From positions 1 through 26,473 of IMG/VR virus record IMGVR_UViG_3300046517_001306: a DNA stretch of 26,473 bases; one strand, written 5' to 3'. The notes beneath the pieces are model-generated. The model worked only from the letters and a program-made list of their open reading frames with translations, had not been told where the DNA came from and searched no databases. Positions 21,609 through 26,473 of this stretch are shown here, one piece after another; position 1 is the stretch's first letter; each line of letters begins with the position of its first letter. The translations under genes and the position numbers were made by a program. This stretch comes from a virus.

Positions 21609-22231
21609 CGGAGCGCCTCGACGAGCGGCGGATACGCCTCGAGCCGGAAGATGAACGTCGCGCGGTCGACGTGTGCCCACCGGACGCCGCGCTCGTAAAC
21701 AAGCGCGCGGATCATCTCCCAGTCCCACGAGAAGACGCCGTTAAACGGCAGGCGGTCGTCAATAAAGTGCTCGCGGAGTACCGAGCGCCGCCACAGCGGT
21801 TGACCGAGGTCGATGCCAGCGCCCATCGGCGGAGCCAGGCGGAGTTCGCGCGTCCCTGCGTAGAGGCACGAGCTATAGACCATGCCCAGGCCGCGGTCAC
21901 TGTCGAGCGCGGCGACGAGCGGCTCGAAGTGGTCAGGCAGATACGCGTTGTCGTCGCTCAGGAAGCAGACGTATTCTCCGGTTGCATAGCTCAGGCCGAG
22001 CGACGCCGGCGAGTTGCCCCAATCGTTCGTCCGAAACGGCGTGCTATAGAGCGCGACGTCGTTATCGGCGCAGAGCGTCGCGATATCGACGAGCGCCTCT
22101 GACGGCGGATCGTCCGCGACCACGATGTGCTCGACGTTCGGCATGGTGAGCTTCTTCACGGACGCCACGCAGCGACGCAGGCACACGACGCGATCGTAGA
22201 CGGTCGTGATGATTGAGACCGTCGGCCTCAC
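21605..22231 (-). CDS. GT2-family glycosyltransferase, 208 aa
   Basis: The protein starts TVSIITTVYDRVVCLRRCVASV, then HIVVADDPPSEAL, the nucleotide-binding strands of GT-A enzymes. FLSDDNAYLPDHFEPL at about residues 90-105 is the acidic metal-binding motif. The C-terminal part has GQPLWRRSVLREH and FSWDWEMIRALVYERG, where Asp/Glu residues of the catalytic site are expected (DWEM). The frame is open to 22375 but starts there with low-complexity Arg. The GTG at 22231 gives a GTGA overlap with the CgeB-like gene and begins the protein at its first strand. The end overlaps the next glycosyltransferase as ATGA. Confidence 0.8.
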   Translation of the reverse strand: MRPTVSIITTVYDRVVCLRRCVASVKKLTMPNVEHIVVADDPPSEALVDIATLCADNDVALYSTPFRTNDWGNSPASLGLSYATGEYVCFLSDDNAYLPDHFEPLVAALDSDRGLGMVYSSCLYAGTRELRLAPPMGAGIDLGQPLWRRSVLREHFIDDRLPFNGVFSWDWEMIRALVYERGVRWAHVDRATFIFRLEAYPPLVEALR

Positions 22232-23133
22232 GTCGCCACCTCGACGGCCATCGTCTTCAGGACGGTCGAGAGCCGCTGCGCGTAGGTGTCGTCCTTGAGT
22301 TGGTCGGCGCAGCGAGCGCGGACCAGCTCTGCGGCGTCTGGCTCGGCGAGCAGCGCGCGCACGATCTCGACGCACTCAGCGTCAGAGCGGAACATCGGCA
22401 AGCTCGGGATCCTCCTGGCGATCTCCTCGCGCCATTCGCTGACCACGAGCGCGCCGCAGGCCAGCGCCTCGTAGATGCGCGGGTTCATCGCGGTCGCCTG
22501 AACGCCTGCGGCGTTGTAATGGTGCTGCTCTCGAAAGACGTTCACGACGATCCGCGTGCCGCCGTAGAGCGCAGCCGTCACGGCCGGCGGGACGTTGTCG
22601 GATATCGTCAGAGCGTTCACGGCCGGATCGCTCCAATAGCCGCCGACAACGTAACTCAAGAGCTTCGCCTCGGCGAGCGCGCTGAGCACGCGTTCACGTC
22701 GCGAATTCGCGCCGCCGACGAAGCCGACGCGGTTCGCCGGATAGCCGGTCGAATGAACGTGGAGATGCGGATCGTAGCAGACGGGTAGATACGACGCGTT
22801 GCCGTGGCGGTGTAGCGTCGCCTGGTCGTTAACGAAGACGTGGTCGAAGTGACGCGAGAACGTCGCCGTGTCGTCGACCTCGTACGGCTCGTCGAGCAAC
22901 CAGACGGCCGTTGCGCAGCCGGCGCGCGCGCCGCCCCACCGTTGCGAGAACCGTCGGCCATGAACGACGAAGAGCAGGTCTGGCTTGAACATCGAGATCT
23001 GCCGGTCGAGGTTCGGCGCGTCCCACGACGTATGCTCATACACGATGTTCAGATCGCGTGCAGCGGCGGCCAGGCCATTCGTGAAGACGTCTCCGCACGA
23101 GAGGAACTGGTAGTCGACGCCGAAGACCCTCAT
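22228..23133 (-). CDS. CgeB-like glycosyltransferase, 301 aa
   Basis: The signature AMNPRIYEALACGAL at residues 215-229, followed by SEWREEIARRIP, is the donor-binding motif of CgeB/YkvP-type glycosyltransferases. The N-terminal half has FKPDLLFVVHGRRF, AVWLLDEPYEVDD, HVFVNDQATLHRHG and VGFVGGANSRRERVL, all in the order known for the family. It is paralogous to the enzyme encoded near the tail tube gene (motif SMNPRAYELAACGAF), though about 95 residues shorter. It starts with ATG in an ATGA overlap with the GGGPS-motif gene. It is predicted to be cytoplasmic, with a nucleotide-sugar donor; the acceptor is unknown. Confidence 0.85.
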   Translation of the reverse strand: MRVFGVDYQFLSCGDVFTNGLAAAARDLNIVYEHTSWDAPNLDRQISMFKPDLLFVVHGRRFSQRWGGARAGCATAVWLLDEPYEVDDTATFSRHFDHVFVNDQATLHRHGNASYLPVCYDPHLHVHSTGYPANRVGFVGGANSRRERVLSALAEAKLLSYVVGGYWSDPAVNALTISDNVPPAVTAALYGGTRIVVNVFREQHHYNAAGVQATAMNPRIYEALACGALVVSEWREEIARRIPSLPMFRSDAECVEIVRALLAEPDAAELVRARCADQLKDDTYAQRLSTVLKTMAVEVAT

Positions 23134-23726
23134 CGCGCGACCTCAGTAATAGCACCGAGCGCTTCGTCAAGAGCGACAATCGGAAACGCCGTCAACGCCG
23201 AGCGCCTGGAGCAGTTCAGGACTTCGACGCCTGCGTTGGCGAGCGGCGCCTTCAGCGACTCGAACGCCTCGCGCATCTCGTCATATGGCGAATAGTCGCG
23301 GACCGTTGGCGGGTGTTCGCCGAACCAATGCGATCGCCCGTCGGCGCTGAGGCTCATGTCGTAGCCGAGGAGCAGGATGCGCGTCGCGCCGAGATGCACG
23401 GCCAGGTTGATCGCTTGATAGCCGCCGTTCTTCCCGGCGCGCAGACCGGTCGGATCGGTCTCCAGCCCGTCCGGGCCGGTATTGCGGAGCACCGTCACGC
23501 CAGGCCAGTAAAGACCGATCGATGACTCAATCGAGCACTTCAGGCCGGTGAAGTCCGGCGCGCCTCGGTGATACTCCCACCACTTGTAATCTGCCGCATA
23601 GAGCACGTCAGCCCACGGCGCGAGCCGGTAGGCGTCATTGATGGCGATAACAGAGCAGCGGCCTCGAAGCCGGTCCACGTCGGCCTGCGTCAGGCTCGGG
23701 CCGCCGCCGATGCACGCGAACGTCAT
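23130..23726 (-). CDS. GGGPS-motif, DUF115-like protein, 198 aa
   Basis: The start FACIGGGPSLTQADVDRLRG carries the GGGPS loop, followed by VIAINDAYRLAPWADVLYAAD, then GGYQAINLAVHLGATRILLLGYDM. This matches a Rossmann-like family related to DUF115 (MAF_flag10/MptE-like), found in flagellin glycosylation loci and in many phage genomes. In flagellar loci, members take part in transferring sialic- or pseudaminic-acid-like sugars, so a glycan role here is reasonable, although in phages it is undetermined. The frame extends to 23891 as Arg-rich shadow; the ATG at 23726 shares a base with the previous stop (TGATG). It overlaps the CgeB-like gene by ATGA. Confidence 0.7.
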   Translation of the reverse strand: MTFACIGGGPSLTQADVDRLRGRCSVIAINDAYRLAPWADVLYAADYKWWEYHRGAPDFTGLKCSIESSIGLYWPGVTVLRNTGPDGLETDPTGLRAGKNGGYQAINLAVHLGATRILLLGYDMSLSADGRSHWFGEHPPTVRDYSPYDEMREAFESLKAPLANAGVEVLNCSRRSALTAFPIVALDEALGAITEVAR

Positions 23727-24259
23727 CACGACGAGAAGCTCCTTCCAGGCGTGCCGGTCTTGCCCTGCATGCCTGGGACGCCCTGCGGGCCCGGCTTGCC
23801 CTCGCGCCCGTCGCGGCCGGCCTTCACGGCGAGCGTCCACTTTGTCGCGCCATCGCCCGGCCGCTCGTTCGTCGCGTCCCTCGCGTACCACATCCCGCCG
23901 GCGTGCGTGACGACGTCGCCCTTTACGTACGTGGTGGTCGGGTCGTAGACGCCGCGGTAGAGCGGCGCGCTCGCGAACTTGACCGCGCCGTCGATGGGCG
24001 ACCCGTCAGGGCGGACCAGCCGATACGTCCGCTCGTCGACCTGCTCGAGCCGGGCGCCGTCGAGCGTCCCGTCGCGACCTGGAGCGCCGTCCGCGCCGTC
24101 CTTCCCGGCCGGTCCGGGCGGCCCGTCCTTGCCGGCGAGAAGTTCCGCCGTCTCCAGCGCCGCCAGGCGGTCGTCGATCGCCCGCTCCAGCGACTCCAGG
24201 TAGTCGCGGATGACCGGCGCGATGCCGTTGATGACCGCGACGAGATCAGACTTCAACAT
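23726..24259 (-). CDS. Collagen-like virion protein with carbohydrate-binding-type module, 177 aa
   Basis: An N-terminal helical part (residues 1-40, LESLERAIDDRLAALET, a trimerising-coil type) leads into Gly-X-Y repeats at about 43-65 (GKDGPPGPAGKDGADGAPG). A beta domain follows with YRGVYDPTTTYVKGD, then GGMWYARDATNERPGDG and WTLAVKAGRDG, the pattern of the ChiC/CBM5-12-like domains that recur in phage structural proteins. A second Gly-X-Y segment (about 148-172, GREGKPGPQGVPG) forms the C terminus. It would be an elongated trimeric surface or fibre protein. The ATG at 24259 has GGGGAAG upstream. It is the first gene before the glycan island and a candidate acceptor for it. Confidence 0.75.
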   Translation of the reverse strand: MLKSDLVAVINGIAPVIRDYLESLERAIDDRLAALETAELLAGKDGPPGPAGKDGADGAPGRDGTLDGARLEQVDERTYRLVRPDGSPIDGAVKFASAPLYRGVYDPTTTYVKGDVVTHAGGMWYARDATNERPGDGATKWTLAVKAGRDGREGKPGPQGVPGMQGKTGTPGRSFSS

Positions 24260-24272
24260 CGGCTGCTTCCCC

Positions 24273-24698
24273 TCAGAGGACGGAGACCTGCACGCGGTAG
24301 AGGCCGCCACGCCGGAGCCACCGGAGCGACGGATCGACTTCATCCAGCGAAACCAATCGCGTCCGCTCTTCACGCTGCATCGTCATCCACGTATAGCCGG
24401 CGACGACAAGCGTCTGCCCGTCGAGCAGCACATCGATCCGCGCCGCGGCGGACGCGATGTCGCTGCCGACCTGAGCCGACTTCGGATCGAAGAGGATCAG
24501 CGCTTCGATGAGATAGACGCCGTCCTCATACGCGCGCGCGCCGAAGGCCGTGACGTCCTGCTCCGTCGCGAGATGGACGATTACGAACCGCTTCAGATTT
24601 GGCGGCGCCCAATCCAACCAGACGCCGCCTGGACAGAGCGCCGAGAGCGTCGCATCGGCGGCGAGCTTCGCAATGATCGCGTTGCCGATCGCCGCCGA
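24273..24698 (-). other. DUF3168-like domain fused to the SGNH protein
   Basis: This is the C-terminal 141 residues of the SGNH protein. They align without large gaps to the 138-aa tail terminator encoded at 14996-15412. Shared pieces in the same order include A.LA.DA.L, GGV..D.A.P, RF.., AR.YED.VY, AARID.LLDG.TL, GYT.M.M, VD.SLRW and GGLYRV. By eye, about 30 of the last 55 residues are identical. Confidence 0.85.
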
Positions 24699-26473
24699 GC
24701 CGTGCGTTGACGGCGGGATGACCGCCGCGAATGTCGGAACAATACTCTGGAGTCGTTGGACCGGCGATAGATCCGGCGGTTGCGAGGCGGCGTAGACATG
24801 CGCCGGCAACGGCAGCGCACGCACGGCCAGCGGAATCGACGGGATGTTCCAGGATGCGTTTTTCGGGCCGGTCTGCGCATCCCAGGTGACCGCCCACATC
24901 GCGACGATCTGCGTAATCTCGACGACGGACAGCGGCGGCTGGGGCGTCGGTTGGCTCGCGGCCGGTAATGTCGGAACGATGCTCCGGAACCGCTGTAACG
25001 GCTGTGGATCAGGCAGCGCCGAGGCCGCGTAGACGTACGCGGGTAACGACGATACAGGCGCTGAAGGCGGAATCGGCGGAATGTTCCACGCGGCACTTTT
25101 CGGCGCCGTCTGCGCGTTATTGCTCGTTTGCCAAGAGGAAACCAGCAGGTTCAGCTCGATCGCGCTCAAGAAGGCCGTGGGCGTCGGCTGCTGTCCTGTT
25201 GGGAGGGTCAGCGGCGCAACTTTCACCGGGGCGTTGATCGGCCACGCGACAAGCGGCCCGACATCGATCGGCCACGCGCCGACGATCTGGTTCAACTTCG
25301 CAGCCGAGAGCGGCGTCTGGAGGAGCTGGTTCGCTGATGGCTGCTGAATGAACGCTTCGTTCGGCAGGGTCAGGCTGCTTGAGTCCGTCGGCGGCGTCAG
25401 GTTCGCGCCGCCGTTGTCCGCGACGTCGAGCCCGGAGCCGAGCGAGAGCGTGAAGACGCCACTCAAGGCCGGCGAGAAGCCGAGCGTGACGTGTGTGCTG
25501 TCAACCGTCGTAACGGTGACGGTGGACCCCGTGACCGACCCATTGTCGTAGACACGGAAGCCGCCCATGCCTGACGCCGGCAGGATCGGCGTCGTCGGCA
25601 CCGCGAACGTGATCGTCGCGAGCGTCTTGGCCGCGTTGAGACTGATCGACGCGACGGTCGGGCCGCGACCGCTGCCGGCCGCGCCGCCGTAGAACTTCTC
25701 GATAATCGCTGCGGCCCAGCGGTTCGCCACGATCGCGGCGCTCGCATCTGACTGATAATGCACGCCGTCATTGGGCGTGATGTCGTAGAGCACCGGCCCG
25801 TTCCAGGCGCCCGTGACCGTGTTCCACGCTTCGCGGATGGCCTCGCGGATGTTGTCGAGCGCCGCGCGGCGATCCGGCGGCGCGCCGGTCGTCACGTCCC
25901 CGAGTTGCGCCCAGAGCACCGTCGCGCCGGGATAGTCGCTGCGCAGGTCTGAGACGAGTTGCGCAATCGCCGTCTTGTAGGTCGCGACACTTTCCGTGCT
26001 GGTGTCCACGGAGTCGTTCGCGCCGAGATGGACCAGGAAATACTTGGGCGGGTTGACGATCCCGGCAGCCGTGATCGCTGCCGCCATCGCCGTATAGTTC
26101 GCGTTCCCCTTCGGCCAGAGGTTCCCCGTCAGATTCGGGTTGACGAGCCCAGAGCTGCCGACGCCGACGTTGATGAACGCGACAGGATACGTGCTCGTTG
26201 CCGCAACGAGCGTCGTCCCCACGAGCGGCCAGAACGATCCGTTCGTCGTGCTGGCGTTCGTCGGGTCGTTGGCCGGCCCCCAGGTCGTCCCATTCCAGCA
26301 GGTCGCAATGATTCCGCTGCCGTTGGCCGTCGTGGTCTTCGCGTTCGTGACACGTCCCTGCGTGATCGAGTCGCCCAGGCAGGGGATGACGTCGCCGATG
26401 CCCACGAAGGTCACGGTCGCCGTGACAGCGTGGTCGTTCGTGAACCTGACGGTCAGCGTGCCCTGACCCTTGG
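24273..26473 (-). CDS. SGNH-esterase protein with C-terminal tail-terminator-like domain, partial at right edge
   Basis: Numbering is from the GTG at 26414, but the frame stays open to the right edge, so the real start lies outside. Residues 12-20 hold CLGDSITQG (nucleophile Ser16), about 129-134 HLGAND (block III, Asn133) and 216-219 DGVH (Asp/His of block V): all SGNH-hydrolase blocks are present, so it should be an active esterase, perhaps deacetylating a polysaccharide. Residues of about 251-345 form an Ig-like or beta domain (ITFAVPTTPILPASG, GFRVYDNG, LSGVFTLSLGSGLD). Residues 360-567 hold Pro-rich repeats with a 79-residue period. Residues 573-713 are a DUF3168-like domain similar to the tail terminator in this window (AAARIDVLLDGQTL, RGGLYRV). 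It may be a virion-associated enzyme anchored to the tail. Confidence 0.8.
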   Translation of the reverse strand, partial: KGQGTLTVRFTNDHAVTATVTFVGIGDVIPCLGDSITQGRVTNAKTTTANGSGIIATCWNGTTWGPANDPTNASTTNGSFWPLVGTTLVAATSTYPVAFINVGVGSSGLVNPNLTGNLWPKGNANYTAMAAAITAAGIVNPPKYFLVHLGANDSVDTSTESVATYKTAIAQLVSDLRSDYPGATVLWAQLGDVTTGAPPDRRAALDNIREAIREAWNTVTGAWNGPVLYDITPNDGVHYQSDASAAIVANRWAAAIIEKFYGGAAGSGRGPTVASISLNAAKTLATITFAVPTTPILPASGMGGFRVYDNGSVTGSTVTVTTVDSTHVTLGFSPALSGVFTLSLGSGLDVADNGGANLTPPTDSSSLTLPNEAFIQQPSANQLLQTPLSAAKLNQIVGAWPIDVGPLVAWPINAPVKVAPLTLPTGQQPTPTAFLSAIELNLLVSSWQTSNNAQTAPKSAAWNIPPIPPSAPVSSLPAYVYAASALPDPQPLQRFRSIVPTLPAASQPTPQPPLSVVEITQIVAMWAVTWDAQTGPKNASWNIPSIPLAVRALPLPAHVYAASQPPDLSPVQRLQSIVPTFAAVIPPSTHGSAAIGNAIIAKLAADATLSALCPGGVWLDWAPPNLKRFVIVHLATEQDVTAFGARAYEDGVYLIEALILFDPKSAQVGSDIASAAARIDVLLDGQTLVVAGYTWMTMQREERTRLVSLDEVDPSLRWLRRGGLYRVQVSVL
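24714..25187 (-). repeat. Two tandem 79-residue repeats in the SGNH protein
   Basis: Residues 410-488 and 489-567 are homologous: PTPTAFLSAIELNLLVSSW against PTPQPPLSVVEITQIVAMW, then AQTAPKSAAWNIPPIP against AQTGPKNASWNIPSIP, LPAYVYAAS against LPAHVYAAS, and QPLQRFRSIVPT against SPVQRLQSIVPT. A shorter related piece (TPLSAAKLNQIVGAWPI) lies at about residues 367-383, so there may have been a third copy. Confidence 0.8.

Noticed and set aside
1-26473. tRNA genes, CRISPR arrays, insertion sequences, attachment sites
   Set aside because: No cloverleaf, regular spacer-repeat pattern, transposase or flanking direct repeat could be recognised by reading the sequence.

Overview
The window looks like the late (structural and lysis) region of a tailed phage or prophage with a long, non-contractile (siphovirus-type) tail. 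The DNA is GC-rich. The bacterial host cannot be named from the sequence. Evidence for a phage is a nearly gapless minus-strand operon in canonical order: head-tail connector, head closure, HK97 gp10-like protein, tail terminator (DUF3168-like), tail tube, paired tail assembly chaperones with a -1 frameshift site, tape measure, tail hub/fibre, then a probable lysis/adsorption block. No capsid, portal, terminase, integrase or replication gene is in the window; the head genes probably lie beyond the right edge, which is upstream in transcription.

Layout, left to right: (1) 1-900, three small plus-strand genes, the first cut by the window edge. (2) 897-5910, minus-strand small genes including a holin candidate, a lipoprotein, two one-TM/coiled-coil proteins and two larger proteins (328 and 537 aa) that may be adsorption or cell-envelope enzymes. 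The two transcription units meet tail to tail in a shared CTAG. (3) 5907-13909, tail genes: a 1127-aa hub/fibre with a C-terminal S74 autochaperone, a 1124-aa tape measure, G/GT-type chaperones and the tail tube. (4) 13812-16933, a CgeB-like glycosyltransferase followed by the head-tail joining genes. (5) 16926-23726, a carbohydrate-modification island: four GT2-type glycosyltransferases, a second CgeB-like glycosyltransferase, a class I methyltransferase, a B12-binding-type radical SAM protein, a GGGPS-motif (DUF115-like) protein, a zinc-ribbon protein and a small conserved phage protein. (6) 23726-26473, a collagen-like virion protein and a large SGNH-esterase protein that runs off the right edge and carries a second copy of the tail-terminator domain at its C terminus.

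The main biological reading is that this phage has built a large glycan and radical-chemistry island into its virion operon, co-translated with head-tail genes through ATGA/GTGA overlaps. The likely role is to decorate a virion protein, with the collagen-like protein, the tail tube or the unseen capsid as candidates. Alternatively it may alter host surface glycans. The best-supported new observations are the SGNH-DUF3168 fusion, which duplicates a tail-terminator domain found 9 kb away, and a canonical A AAA AAC frameshift site with a 3' stem-loop that yields the extended chaperone. No tRNA, rRNA, CRISPR array, insertion sequence or attachment site was recognised. No stretch longer than 300 bases lacks a gene.
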